Shown: positions 45,446 to 57,934 of the stretch, in pieces | Layout of the letters: each line of letters begins with the position of its first letter | Numbering within the stretch: the first letter of the stretch is position 1 | From: Leuctra nigra | Taxonomy: Eukaryota > Arthropoda > Insecta > Plecoptera > Leuctridae | DNA: 64,000 bases | NCBI GenBank assembly: GCA_934045905.1 | Contig: OW203762.1 | Location: 2,480,001-2,544,000 of the forward strand | Direction of reading: 5' to 3' | Notes under the pieces: model-generated | What the model was told of the DNA's origin: nothing | The model's database searches: none | Seen by the model: the letters and a program-made list of their open reading frames with translations, nothing else | Translations under genes and position numbers: made by a program

Positions 45446-47680
45446 AGTCACGCCGCGCCGAGTTGCATTGTCCGACATTCTTCATCCTCGCGTCACTACC
45501 TGCGCCCCGACGCTTGCCACCTTATCGCGGTGTGCCAATGATCCCCTGCAGCTACGCCGGCGAGCATATGCTCATGTGTAAGTAAGGGCTACCCAGTCAC
45601 GCCGCGCCCAGTTGCATTGTCCGACATTCTTCATCCTCGCGTCACTACCTGCGCCACGACGCTTGTCACCTTATCACGGTGTGCCAATGATCCCCTGCAG
45701 CTACGCCGGCGAGCATATGCTCATGTGTAAGTAAGGGCTACCCAGTCACGCCGCGCCCAGTTGCATTGTCCGACATTCTTCATCCTCGCGTCACTACCTG
45801 CGCCACGACGCTTGTCACCTTATCACGGTGTGCCAATGATCCCCTGCAGCTACGCCGGCGAGCATATGCTCATGTGTAAGTAAGGGCTACCCAGTCACGC
45901 CGCGCCCAGTTGCATTGTCCGACATTCTTCATCCTCGCGTCACTACCTGCGCCCCGACGCTTGTCACCTTATCGCGGTGTGCCAATGATCCCCTGCAGCT
46001 ACGCCGGCGAGCATATGCTCATGTGTAAGTAAGGGCTACCCAGTCACGCCGCGCCCAGTTGCATTGTCCGACATTCTTCATCCTCGCGTCACTACCTGCG
46101 CCCCGACGCTTGTCACCTTATCGCGGTGTGCCAATGATCCCCTGCAGCTACGCCGGCGAGCATATGCTCATGTGTAAGTAAGGGCTACCCAGTCACGCCG
46201 CGCCCAGTTGCATTGTCCGACATTCTTCATCCTCGCGTCACTACCTGCGCCACGACGCTTGTCACCTTATCACGGTGTGCCAATGATCCCCTGCAGCTAC
46301 GCCAGCGAGCATATGCTCATGTGTAAGTAAGGGCTACCCAGTCACGCCGCGCCCAGTTGCATTGTCCGACATTCTTCATCCTCGCGTCACTACCTGCGCC
46401 CCGACGCTTGTCACCTTATCGCGGTGTGCCAATGATCCCCTGCAGCTACGCCGGCGAGCATATGCTCATGTGTAAGTAAGGGCTACCCAGTCACGCCGCG
46501 CCCAGTTGCATTGTCCGACATTCTTCATCCTCGCGTCACTACCTGCGCCACGACGCTTGTCACCTTATCACGGTGTGCCAATGATCCCCTGCAGCTACGC
46601 CGGCGAGCATATGCTCATGTGTAAGTAAGGGCTACCCAGTCACGCCGCGCCCAGTTGCATTGTCCGACATTCTTCATCCTCGCGTCACTACCTGCGCCCC
46701 GACGCTTGCCACCTTATCGCGGTGTGCCAATGATCCCCTGCAGCTACGCCGGCGAGCATATGCTCATGTGTAAGTAAGGGCTACCCAGTCACGCCGCGCC
46801 CAGTTGCATTGTCCGACATTCTTCATCCTCGCGTCACTACCTGCGCCACGACGCTTGTCACCTTATCACGGTGTGCCAATGATCCCCTGCAGCTACGCCG
46901 GCGAGCATATGCTCATGTGTAAGTAAGGGTTACCCAGTCACGCCGCGCCCAGTTGCATTGTCCGACATTCTTCATCCTCGCGTCACTACCTGCGCCCCGA
47001 CGCTTGTCACCTTATCGCGGTGTGCCAATGATCCCCTGCAGCTACGCCGGCGAGCATATGCTCATGTGTAAGTAAGGGTTACCCAGTCACGCCGCGCCCA
47101 GTTGCATTGTCCGACATTCTTCATCCTCGCGTCACTACCTGCGCCCCGACGCTTGTCACCTTATCACGGTGTGCCAATGATCCCCTGCAGCTACGCCGGC
47201 GAGCATATGCTCATGTGTAAGTAAGGGCTACCCAGTCACGCCGCGCCCAGTTGCATTGTCCGACATTCTTCATCCTCGCGTCACTACCTGCGCGCCGACG
47301 CTTGTCACCTTATCACGGTGTGCCAATGATCCCCTGCAGCTACGCCGGCGAGCATATGCTCATGTGTAAGTAAGGGTTACCCAGTCACGCCGCGCCCAGT
47401 TGCATTGTCCGACATTCTTCATCCTCGCGTCACTACCTGCGCCCCGACGCTTGTCACCTTATCGCGGTGTACCAATGATCCCCTGCAGCTACGCCGGCGA
47501 GCATATGCTCATGTGTAAGTAAGGGCTACCCAGTCACGCCGCGCCCAGTTGCATTGTCCGACATTCTTCATCCTCGCGTCACTACCTGCGCCCCGACGCT
47601 TGTCACCTTATCGCGGTGTACCAATGATCCCCTGCAGCTACGCCGGCGAGCATATGCTCATGTGAAAGTAAGGGCTACCC
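45446..47680. repeat. 149-bp minisatellite, 15 copies
   Basis: The unit runs from AGTCACGCCGCGCCCAGTTG to GTAAGTAAGGGCTACCC. Variation is mostly CGCCACGACG or CGCCCCGACG and TTATCACGG or TTATCGCGG, often co-varying, so two unit subtypes are interspersed. All but the last unit carry GTAAGTAAG, a donor-like word on the plus strand; the last has GAAAGTAAG. No protein is recognised. Confidence 0.96.
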
Positions 47681-48056
47681 ATGCCGGACAGGTCAGTGGT
47701 GAAGCCCAGACAAAGAGCGGCCATAATAGTATAACAAGTATAATAAGTAATATAGTAGTACAACAAGTAGTAAGTACAGCTGGTAAGTACAATAGGTATG
47801 TTTAAATACAGCGTGTAGACGAGACGTAAAGAAAGTCGAGCTGATTGTTGATGTTGTTGATTGTCTTAAGAGGAAGGACGAGCCCCTCTCAACAGCCAGT
47901 ATCAAGAATCAAGAAAGTATCCTTCGGTATGACTTTCAAAATAGCAGCGAAAAACAAGAGTTTTTATTTAATCCAGGAACTAGAGACAAGTGAATCTTAG
48001 AAAAAACAGTAAGGAAATTGTTATCAAGCAATACAAATCCAGCAGGCTTCTATTTA
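47681..48056. other. Short unique spacer between two arrays
   Basis: Contains a degenerate AAGTA/TAGTA-rich stretch (47725-47800). No gene. Confidence 0.6.
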
Positions 48057-51003
48057 GCGAGTGTACCGGGCAATGTCTGCTCGTGTTGTCAGCAGGTGTA
48101 CCGGGCAATGTCTGCTCGTGTTGTCAGCGAGTGTACCGGGCAATGTCTGCTGGTGTTGTCAGCGAGTGTACCGGGCAATGTCTGCTTGTGTTGTCAGCGA
48201 GTGTACCGGGCAATGTCTGCTGGTGTTGTCAGCGAGTGTACCGGGCAATGTCTGCTCGTGTTGTCAGCGAGTGTACCGGGCAATGTCTGCTCGTGTTGTC
48301 AGCGAGTGTACCGGGCAATGTCTGCTCGTGTTGTCAGCGAGTGTACCGGGCAATGTCTGCTCGTGTTGTCAGCGAGTGTACCGGGCAATGTCTGCTCGTG
48401 TTGTCAGCGAGTGTACCGGGCAATGTCTGCTCGTGTTGTCAGCGAGTGTACCGGGCAATGTCAGCTGGTGTTGTCAGCGAGTGTACCGGGCAATGTCTGC
48501 TCGTGTTGTCAGCGAGTGTACCGGGCAATGTCTGCTGGTGTTGTCAGCGAGTGTACCGGGCAATGTCTGCTGGTGTTGTCAGCGAGTGTACCGGGCAATG
48601 TCCGTGTTGTCAGCGAGTGTACCGGGCAATGTCTGCTGGTGTTGTCAGCGAGTGTACCGGGCAATGTCTGCTGGTGTTGTCAGCGAGTGTACCGGGCAAT
48701 GTCTGCTCGTGTTGTCAGCGAGTGTACCGGGCAATGTCTGCTGGTGTTGTCAGCGAGTGTACCGGGCAATGTCTGCTGGTGTTGTCAGCCAGTGTACCGG
48801 GCAATGTCTGCTGGTGTTGTCAGCGAGTGTACCGGGCAATGTCTGCTCGTGTTGTCAGCGAGTGTACCGGGCAATGTCTGCTGGTGTTGTCAGCGAGTGT
48901 ACCGGGCAATGTCTGCTGGTGTTGTCAGCGAGTGTACCGGGCAATGTCTGCTCGTGTTGTCAGCGAGTGTACCGGGCAATGTCTGCTTGTGTTGTCAGCG
49001 AGTGTACCGGGCAATGTCTGCTCGTGTTGTCAGCGAGTGTACCGGGCAATGTCTGCTCGTGTTGTCAGCGAGTGTACCGGGCAATGTCTGCTGGTGTTGT
49101 CAGCGAGTGTACCGGGCAATGTCTGCTCGTGTTGTCAGCGAGTGTACCGGGCAATGTCTGCTGGTGTTGTCAGCGAGTGTACCGGGCAATGTCTGCTCGT
49201 GTTGTCAGCGAGTGTACCGGGCAATGTCTGCTCGTGTTGTCAGCGAGTGTACCGGGCAATGTCTGCTGGTGTTGTCAGCGAGTGTACCGGGCAATGTCTG
49301 CTCGTGTTGTCAGCGAGTGTACCGGGCAATGTCTGCTGGTGTTGTCAGCGAGTGTACCGGGCAATGTCTGCTCGTGTTGTCAGCGAGTGTACAGGGCAAT
49401 GTCTGCTGGTGTTGTCAGCGAGTGTACCGGGCAATGTCTGCTGGTGTTGTCAGCGAGTGTACCGGGCAATGTCTGCTTGTGTTGTCAGCGAGTGTACCGG
49501 GCAATGTTTCCTCGTGTTGTCAGCGAGTGTACCGGGCAATGTCTGCTCGTGTTGTCAGCGAGTGTACCGGGCAATGTCTGCTCGTGTTGTCAGCGAGTGT
49601 ACCGGGCAATGTCTGCTTGTGTTGTCAGCGAGTGTACCGGGCAATGTTTGCTCGTGTTGTCAGCGAGTGTACCGGGCAATGTCTGCTCGTGTTGTCAGCG
49701 AGTGTACGGGGCAATGTCTGCTCGTGTTGTCAGCGAGTGTACCGGGCAATGTCTGCTGGTGTTGTCAGCGAGTGTACCGGGCAATGTCTGCTCGTGTTGT
49801 CAGCGAGTGTACCGGGCAATGTCTGCTCGTGTTGTCAGCGAGTGTACCGGGCAATGTCTGCTCGTGTTGTCAGCGAGTGTACCGGGCAATGTCTGCTCGT
49901 GTTGTCAGCGAGTGTACCGGGCAATGTCTGCTGGTGTTGTCAGCGAGTGTACCGGGCAATGTCTGCTGGTGTTGTCAGCGAGTGTACCGGGCAATGTCTG
50001 CTCGTGTTGTCAGCGAGTGTACCGGGCAATGTCTGCTCGTGTTGTCAGCGAGTGTACCGGGCAATGTCTGCTGGTGTTGTCAGCGAGTGTACCGGGCAAT
50101 GTCTGCTCGTGTTGTCAGCGAGTGTACCGGGCAATGTCTGCTCGTGTTGTCAGCGAGTGTACCGGGCAATGTCTGCTGGTGTTGTCAGCGAGTGTACCGG
50201 GCAATGTCTGCTCGTGTTGTCAGCGAGTGTACCGGGCAATGTCTGCTCGTGTTGTCAGCGAGTGTACCGGGCAATGTCTGCTGGTGTTGTCAGCGAGTGT
50301 ACCGGGCAATGTCTGCTCGTGTTGTCAGCGAGTGTACCGGGCAATGTCTGCTCGTGTTGTTAGCGAGTGTACGGGGCAATGTCTGCTCGTGTTGTCAGCG
50401 AGTGTACCGGGCAATGTCTGCTCGTGTTGTCAGCGAGTGTACCGGGCAATGTCTGCTGGTGTTGTCAGCGAGTGTACCGGGCAATGTCTGCTCGTGTTGT
50501 CAGCGAGTGTACCGGGCAATGTCTGCTGGTGTTGTCAGCGAGTGTACCGGGCAATGTCTGCTCGTGTTGTCAGCGAGTGTACCGGGCAATGTCTGCTCGT
50601 GTTGTCAGCGAGTGTACCGGGCAATGTCTGCTCGTGTTGTCAGCGAGTGTACCGGGCAATGTCTGCTCGTGTTGTCAGCGAGTGTACCGGGCAATGTCTG
50701 CTGGTGTTGTCAGCGAGTGTACCGGGCAATGTCTGCTGGTGTTGTCAGCGAGTGTACCGGGCAATGTCTGCTGGTGTTGTCAGCGAGTGTACCGGGCAAT
50801 GTCTGCTGGTGTTGTCAGCGAGTGTACCGGGCAATGTCTGCTCGTGTTGTCAGCGAGTGTACCGGGCAATGTTTGCTGGTGTTGTTAGCGAGTGTACCGG
50901 GCAATGTCTGCTGGTGTTGTCAGCGAGTGTACGGGGCAATGTCTGCTCGTGTTGTCAGCGAGTGTACCGGGCAATGTCTGCTCGTGTAGTCAGCGAGTGT
51001 ACA
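48057..51003. repeat. 35-bp minisatellite, about 84 copies
   Basis: The unit contains GCGAGTGTACCGGGCAATGT and CTGCTSGTGTTGTCA, and varies chiefly at one base (CTCGTG, CTGGTG or CTTGTG). One unit near 48600 is shortened to 28 bp. All three plus frames stay open for about 800-1,000 codons with the same peptide, a result of the repeat length and lack of stops. They are not genes. Confidence 0.97.
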
Positions 51004-51425
51004 GAGACATGTCTGATGTCGGACATTGACTGGTGCCACTTGAATCCAAACCGCATGCGAAAAGGATCGACTATTCGAAATAAAATAAGTAAAATCTCTT
51101 CTTTTTGCAATGGATTTGTTTTTCCAAATTAAGGAGGGATGCCCAAGTAGATTTTCCGAAAATATTTTTTGATGAAATGTACGACTTTTATTAATTTTTT
51201 CAACATTTCAACTATATTTTTATGTAAAAGTTTCATCAAATGTCTTGTAACTTGCAACTCTGGAATTATATTGAGTTTTCAATATGATGTCTTCGGAAGA
51301 TTAAGAAATTTTAACACAGGAGGTATAGGAAAATTATTTAGAATTTGGCGCCTAACTTTTAAAAACGTACGGCTAGGTGTATATATAAAAATCTTAATAA
51401 ATACCTCTATGTCTAATACACATAA
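51004..51425. other. Unique DNA, nothing recognised
   Basis: AT-rich, ending at the HINE-like insertion. Confidence 0.5.
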
Positions 51426-52022
51426 TTGAGCGAGCGAAGCGAGCGTCTCCTTTTTGGCTTTTTTGGCACGGACCTCTGTTTTTTTTTGTTTTTTTTTTGT
51501 TTGTTTTTTCTGCTATTAACCGATACACAGGTTGCACCGTTTCAGCGATTGATCTGAAATTTTGCACACATGTAAAACCAACCTTCTCTGTTTGCAGACC
51601 CTAATTTTTTTGAAATCCATTCATTGGTTAAAATTTAAATAAATATCTCCTAAAAGGCTGAAAAATTAAAACGGTCTGTGATAATTCTGATCAAACTCAT
51701 ATTTACAAAATTTCATCCCAATCAGTTAAGAACGTATGCACTTATTGACATTTTTATATATGTCAGTAATGAAGTATCGAAAGTAATGTTTTCCAGTGCC
51801 AATTGAATTGATTCTGATTTGCTTTATGAACCAGGTGCTTAGATGCTATTTTAAAGTTTCGATGAAAAGCATTATATACTTTTATGTTGATTTAGTGATC
51901 ATATTTCTATTCAATATGGATGTAGGTATATGTTTTCTGTGCGTTGTGTACGCATTTCCGTTTCGAGAATTTGCACGTACCCGTGCTCGCTCATCAACGC
52001 GTTACACTGAGCGTTTTCCTAG
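51426..52022 (+). mobile_element. HINE-like element (597 bp), best-preserved copy
   Basis: It begins TTGAGCGAGCGAAGCGAGCG and ends CGTGCTCGCTCATCAACGCG, TTACACTGAGCGTTTTCCTAG. TGAGCGAGC at the 5' end is repeated inverted about 40 nt inside the 3' end, followed by an AACGC/GCGTT hairpin and a CTAG terminus. This asymmetric arrangement is that of Helentron-associated non-autonomous elements (HINEs). No Rep/helicase is present. The class assignment is inference. Confidence 0.65.
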
Positions 52023-52060
52023 TAAGTCAAACGGTTCTACGATTGTTTGGTTTTGACATC

Positions 52061-52282
<222 letters not shown>

Positions 52283-52334
52283 TAGCCATTATAACCTTCT
52301 CGTCATGACTGAGGGAAAACTTCAGTCGGAAAGG

Positions 52335-52389
52335 TCCATGTCCATGTCCATGTCCATGTCCATGTCCATGTCTATGTCCATGTCTATGT
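52335..52389. repeat. (TCCATG)n hexanucleotide repeat, about 9 copies
   Basis: Perfect TCCATG units with two TCTATG variants near the end. Confidence 0.95.
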
Positions 52390-52501
52390 TCACCACCGCT
52401 ATTGTGATAAAAAGTTTTGCTAAAATCACGTAGTATTTATATTTTACTTCATATCAAAACAATATTTTTCAATGGTACGATTAAAATTTGGAAAATTCGT
52501 T

Positions 52502-52624
52502 GACTTGGCTCCTTTTTTGATATCACTCCTTTTCAGTGCTGAATTTTTAGATTTCTTCTATTTTTTTTTATAGTTAAAGAGACTTGGCTGGTATTTTTAC
52601 ACGGAGTGTTTTTTCTGGGATATG
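52502..52624 (-). mobile_element. Partial copy of the 16514-17196 inverted-repeat element
   Basis: Matches the right arm (ATTTTTAGATTTCTT, GAGACTTGGCTGGTATTTTT, CACGGAGTG, GGGATAT). The other arm is absent, so it is a solo end or deleted copy. Confidence 0.75.
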
Positions 52625-53089
52625 ATATAAGTGTGTGAACACAATATTAGATCGATCTGTTGAACGGTCATATCAGTTTCATACGTTTGAAAGTTTTTGC
52701 TCTAACTACCTTGGAACTGAAGATTCGAAGTGACCATGAAATATGAAATTCGAGATATTTGACAGCCAACACGCAAAATGTCCGTAAACTGTCAATAACT
52801 TTAGAATTTAAACTAAATAAATACAGATAATGTCGGTCCCAATGACCATGCAAAGTTTTAAGTTGATTGGTCGTACGGTTCTAGTTTAAATTTCAATGAT
52901 CACATGATTTTTTTTTTTTGATTTTAACCAATGGGAGGATTTGGCTGAAACTTTGTAAGATTGGGAATGACGAATGAAGATTGGTCGTAATGACTTGTCA
53001 AAATGTCAAATTGATTAAATCAACCAATCGAAAGTTAACTTTTTTTTAAATTTGAACCAATCAGTAGATTTCAAAAAAAGTAGGGTCTG

Positions 53090-53260
53090 CAAAGCCCAGA
53101 AATGGTCCGTACATATTGTGTGCAAAATTTCAGCTCGATCGAAGAAAAACTGTGATTTGTATATCGTCAGGTAACAGAAAAAAACCACAAAAAAGCACAC
53201 ACAAAAAACAGAGGTCCGTGCCAAAAGAGCCAAGAGGAGACGCTCGCTTCGCTCGCTCAA
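53090..53260 (-). repeat. 5' part of a HINE-like element
   Basis: Reverse-complemented it begins TTGAGCGAGCGAAGCGAGCG and contains GGCACGGACCTCTG and CTGAAATTTTGCACACAA, as in the 51426 copy. The 3' terminus could not be found upstream. Confidence 0.65.
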
Positions 53261-54377
53261 TTATATCGATTTAACTTGCACCAATGTATCGCTGATCCTT
53301 CATATCGCTGTATTTGAGTCGACCTATGTGTTAAGAAGGCACAGTGAGCGATGTGAACTGCAACGTAAGAATATCGTGGCTATGTTTTGCTACTCGTGCT
53401 TTGTGTCTGGGCACAGGATTACATTGCGAGGGAATACTTTGAAAACATATTGATACATAACGGGGATTTGGGTGTTGGTTCAAGGTCAAACGTTTAGGTG
53501 CACATTTGAATCGTAGTGTAGGTGCCAGATATTTTGGGAAATATCCTCAATTCCTATAATATTAGTAATTCAATAATTAATTATTATATATTTTTTAAAT
53601 CTTACTGCTATACAGGTAAATAACACACCCGATGTATTTTTTCTAAGTTTATTTTTGTTCACATAACTGCGCTCAATTTGTTTCGATGTTCGGTTCTGGT
53701 CTCTGTACGGTACAGGCTGGGCTAAATCCTATGTACATAATGACGTACAAAACAGCAAAGTAAAATAATATAATTATAATTATGATAATTATAATATCAA
53801 TATAATATAATATATCTTATAATTATGTTGTAAGAAGTGAAATACTAATTCAATTCAAAGTAGGTATTGTTTCAAAGTGTGGAAATATTACGTGATTTTC
53901 ATAAAACTGGACAACGAACCTCCTTAGTGCGAACGCATTTTAAACCATTCTATTATTTCTACTGCAAATTGAACAGATGTGTCGACTATGGACGCCAACA
54001 ACGGGATGATGTTGAGAGATTGTGAGGAGGAAAAGAAGATGATATTATATTTATCAATTGAATGAGTCGATTTGTCGTGGTTCACGTAAAACTGCCGTCA
54101 ATATATTGTCAGAAAAAAATGTCGCTCCCGGTGTACGAAGCGAGCGTGTCACTTCAACTGTCCGCGATATGATCGTGTTAGACGTCTCAAGTCGAGCAAT
54201 AAAAGCGTCAAGTAGTTAAACAAGTTGGGAGTTTGGAACTGGGTTTATTGTCGCTGGCAATCAATAGCATAGTTCACATTCCTCCCTTGCTTCTGCTGCT
54301 CTTGCTCACAACACTGCCAGTGGCGTGCAGTGCCGGGACACGAGACTAGGCAGTGCAGAGGCATCCGTGTAGTACAG
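53261..54377. other. Unique DNA with AT tracts
   Basis: A TAATTATAAT-type tract lies at about 53765-53830. The segment at about 54310-54355 (CCAGTGGCGTGCAGTGCCGG onward) is a single copy of sequence that occurs in the 133-bp repeat at 56553-56865. No gene. Confidence 0.55.
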
Positions 54378-54696
54378 GAGCTTTCACTCAAAACTCAAGC
54401 CATTTATTAGTTGACTTTTAGCTATCGATTAAAAACAATAAATTGAGATTATAAATATATATTTTATAATCTCAATTTAATGTTTTTAATAGTAAATTAA
54501 ATTATAAATTGAGATCATAAATATATATTTATAATCTCAATAAATTGAGATGATAATATTAAATATATATTTATAATCTCAATTTATTTTTTTTAATAGT
54601 AAATTAAATTATAGATTGAGATTATTAATACATTTATACTCTCAATTATTGTTTTTAATAGTAATAAATGGCTGGACTTTTGAGTTGAAAGCCTTC
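54378..54696. mobile_element. Inverted-repeat element filled with AT hairpins
   Basis: The outer ends (CTTTCACTCAAAACTCAAGC and its mirror near 54670-54695) bound a tandem series of palindromes of the form TTGAGATTATAAATATATA with their mirror AATCTCAA, about four or five units. A further hairpin of the same kind lies at 54708-54739. Confidence 0.65.
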
Positions 54697-54739
54697 TCAT
54701 TTGAATTGAGATTATACATATATATTTATAATCTCAATT

Positions 54740-55026
54740 AATTTATTATAATAAATATAATTGTATAGTAGGTATATAAACAGTAAATCTTATTCAAAAG
54801 CGAGCTAAATGACTTGACAGTAGATTTCAAGGATGCATTCTTACGGTATATGGATTTCTTTAGCTCATTCTTTAATTATCAACAAATTCTATATCAACGT
54901 TAGAAAAAACATTAGATCTTCGATTTAGAAGTAAAACAATGTACAAATACTATTACACATTTTGGAAGTTTTGTTCAATTCTCTTCACATTTGCCTTGCA
55001 TGTGATAGTTCTACGAAACTACTTGT
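54740..55026. other. Unique DNA, nothing recognised
   Basis: Short AT-rich stretch without recognised features. Confidence 0.5.
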
Positions 55027-55128
55027 GTCTAAACTCCGTTTCATGGGGTCTAGAGTCCTAAATAGCATGGGCAGGTAGAGGACTACCCATGTTAAACAGG
55101 ACTCTAGACTGCATGAAACGGAGTGTAG
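55027..55128. mobile_element. 102-bp foldback
   Basis: CTCCGTTTCAT and GTCTAGAGTCCT at the left are mirrored by AGGACTCTAGAC and ATGAAACGGAG at the right, around a CATGGG/CCCATG inner stem. Confidence 0.7.
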
Positions 55129-55336
55129 AGTGTCATATTCTGACAATTCTCAGACCTAAATGACTGTTTAATTTTACATTAATCTTACTATTATTGCATT
55201 TAAAATCAAAACGCGATTCGTAATTTGTAATTATATGTAATTATGTAATAATGTAATTTGTCTACATTTGTGATCGATTAGAACCTCTGTCAAATGTCAG
55301 TTGAGTTAGAAACTGCGTGAAATCAGCCATCATGTA

Positions 55337-55451
55337 CAGTCAGGGAAACTAGATGGTTCATATCTGCCTCTCTCTGACCCATAACATAAACATGTTTTAT
55401 ATGGAGCGGAGAGAGATAGAGTATGATTGAACCATCTAGTTTCCTTGACTA
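55337..55451. mobile_element. TA-flanked foldback MITE, second copy
   Basis: Same arms and loop as 2683-2795, with small indels; TA at 55335-55336 and 55452-55453. Confidence 0.85.
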
Positions 55452-55659
55452 TACTACAGAGATAGTTCAAGCTATTGTTTGAATCCTCGGCGTCGTTTCT
55501 CCTCAGTAGGTCTATTTTATTTGCATCCCCCGCAAAAGTTCCGCTCCCTTCCGAGAGACACCGCGACATGAGCTTTAGAATAAAAATCATCATTTGGAAA
55601 TACTTTTTCTCAACGAAATTTGGCTATGGTGTGCGAAAAGTTGTAAGTTGTACTGCGTG

Positions 55660-56164
55660 AATCACGGGGGACCACGATCAGTACAGGGGGTTGGAGTCGA
55701 ACTCACGCCCGCTGAGACAGAACAATCACGGGGGACCACGATCAGTACAGGGGGTTGGAGTCGAACTCACGCCCGCTGAGACAGAACAATCACGGGGGAC
55801 CACGATCAGTACAGGGGGTTGAGTCGAACTCACGCCCGCTGAGACAGAACAATCACGGGGGACCACGATCAGTACAGGGGGTTGGAGTCGAACTCACGCC
55901 CGCTGAGACAGAACAATCACGGGGGACCACGATCAGTACAGGGGGTTGGAGTCGAACTCACGCCCGCTGAGACAGAACAATCACGGGGGACCACGATCAG
56001 TACAGGGGGTTGAGTCGAACTCACGCCCGCTGAGACAGAACAATCACGGGGGACCACGATCAGTACAGGGGGTTGGAGTCGAACTCACGCCCGCTGAGAC
56101 AGAACAATCACGGGGGACCACGATCAGTACAGGGGGTTGGAGTCGAACTCACGCCCGCTGAGAC
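55660..56164. repeat. 64-bp minisatellite, 8 copies
   Basis: The unit contains ATCACGGGGGACCACGATCA and GGAGTCGAACTCACGCCCGC. Every third unit or so lacks one G (GTTGAGTCG), giving a 191-bp higher-order period. On the minus strand each unit has GAGTTCGACTCC, a pol III B-box match, so the array may have grown from a tRNA-derived sequence. Confidence 0.95.
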
Positions 56165-56552
56165 CTGGCAACGAGCCAACTCAACCCACCAATGTAAATT
56201 TAGAACAAATTCACCTTTATTTATTTTCCTTCTAAGCGAGGAAATAATCAATGACAACGCAAAGACGGGAAATCGCAACGCCGCCATGAGCCTGGAGCTA
56301 TTCAATAGAATGGTTTAACAACAACACGATTTTGGTAACTAAAATTGCAGCACGGTCATCAACATTTTTATTGAACAAAAAAATAGGAATTTCTATTTAA
56401 AAAAATAAAATGATTCGTATGCTTAGATTGTCCGTACCGCCCAGAATACAAAGTTCACCCAATCAATATGCCGTGTACAAGCACGGAGCAACGGCACGGA
56501 GTCGCGAGGCAAGTGATGAGAGGGTTCCCTCCTGCCTATCACCAGCATGAGT
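56165..56552. other. Unique DNA, nothing recognised
   Basis: No gene or repeat was recognised. Confidence 0.5.
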
Positions 56553-56865
56553 GATGACGTCACGGTAACCATGGCGACGCGGGATGAGGCGCTGTTGCCG
56601 GCCTCGTGGTCACAACACTGCCAGTGGCGTGCAGTGCCGGGCCACGAGACTAGGCAGTGCAGAGGCTTCCAGTGGCGTGTACAAGTATGACGTCACGGTA
56701 ACCATGGCGACGCGGGATGAGGCGCTGTTGCCGGCCTCGTGGTCACAACACTGCCAGTGGCGTGCAGTGCCGGGCCACGAGACTAGGCAGTGCAGAGGCT
56801 TCCAGTGGCGTGTACAAGTATGACGTCACGGTAACCATGGCGACGCGGGATGAGGCACTGTTGCC
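56553..56865. repeat. 133-bp repeat, 2.3 copies, with CRE and X-box-like motifs
   Basis: Each copy starts TGACGTCACGGTAACCATGG. TGACGTCA is a full CRE, and GGTAACCATGGCGAC matches the RFX X-box consensus at 11 of 12 positions. The unit also includes CCAGTGGCGTGCAGTGCC. Confidence 0.9.
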
Positions 56866-56911
56866 ACGCAATGTGTGACTTATAAAAGTGCCGCCAAGCC
56901 CCGACTGAGCG
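56821..56911 (+). promoter_or_regulatory. Promoter-like segment: CRE, X-box, TATA
   Basis: The third CRE/X-box copy is followed 52 nt later by TATAAAAG (56881-56888), and about 30 nt after that the 17-bp array begins. The layout resembles a pol II core promoter reading rightwards, but no open frame or recognised gene follows. Confidence 0.35.
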
Positions 56912-57553
56912 CTGTGCTGAGACAGACTAAGTGCTGAGACAGACTCAGTGCTGAGACAGACTCAGTGCTGAGACAGACTCAGTGCTGAGACAGACTCAGT
57001 GCTGAGACAGGACTCAGTGCTGAGACAGGACTCAGTGCTGAGACAGGACTCAGTGCTGAGACAGGACTCAGTGCTGAGACAGACTCAGTGCTGAGACAGA
57101 CTCAGTGCTGAGACAGACTCAGTGCTGAGACAGACTCAGTGCTGAGTCAGACTCAGTGCTGAGACAGACTCAGTGCTGAGACAGACTCAGTGCTGAGACA
57201 GGACTCAGTGCTGAGACAGGACTCAGTGCTGAGACAGACTCAGTGCTGAGACAGACTCAGTGCTGAGACAGACTCAGTGCTGAGACAGACTCAGTGCTGA
57301 GACAGACTCAGTGCTGAGACAGACTCAGTGCTGAGACAGACTCAGTGCTGAGATAGACTCAGTGCTGAGACAGACTCAGTGCTGAGACAGACTCAGTGCT
57401 GAGACAGACTCAGTGCTGAGACAGACTAAGTGCTGAGACAGACTAAGTGCTGAGACAGGACTCAGTGCTGAGACAGGACTCAGTGCTGAGACAGGACTCA
57501 GTGCTGAGACAGACTCAGTGCTGAGACAGACTCAGTGCTGAGACAGGACTCAG
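56912..57553. repeat. 17/18-bp minisatellite, about 37 copies
   Basis: Units GCTGAGACAGACTCAGT (17 bp) and GCTGAGACAGGACTCAGT (18 bp) occur in runs; three or so carry ACTAAGT and one GAGTCAGA. Confidence 0.96.
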
Positions 57554-57934
57554 ATCTCAGATCATGCGTTGTCATAACAACACGAAAAACAACACACTTT
57601 CATTCATTCAGAAAAAAAATCCACTATAAACAAATCCAATCTAAGCCAATTGGATATTACCTAGTTTCACTCAAAACAATGTTCATTGGCGAGTATTTCA
57701 CATTGTCTCATTTGAATTGTATTTGTATTCCTAGTGGAATATGATGGACTTTGGGCAGTTTGATCAATTTTTCAGGAGGCACAATAGCACACTTTTCCTA
57801 GCCAGTTCAAATAAATAGAACATTTTACTGAAACCTTTTTAAATAAGCAACAAATATGTTGATCATTTACATCAAATTCTTCAATTAATTAAATTAGATT
57901 AGTTTTGAGATACGTGTTTTTGTATGATTTTCAA
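57554..57934. other. Unique DNA, nothing recognised
   Basis: AT-rich sequence with short random frames. Confidence 0.5.

Noticed and set aside
48061..51132. Three plus-strand frames of about 781-1,023 codons (QRVYRAMSARVV type)
   Set aside because: Product of the 35-bp repeat, identical in all frames; no independent coding evidence.
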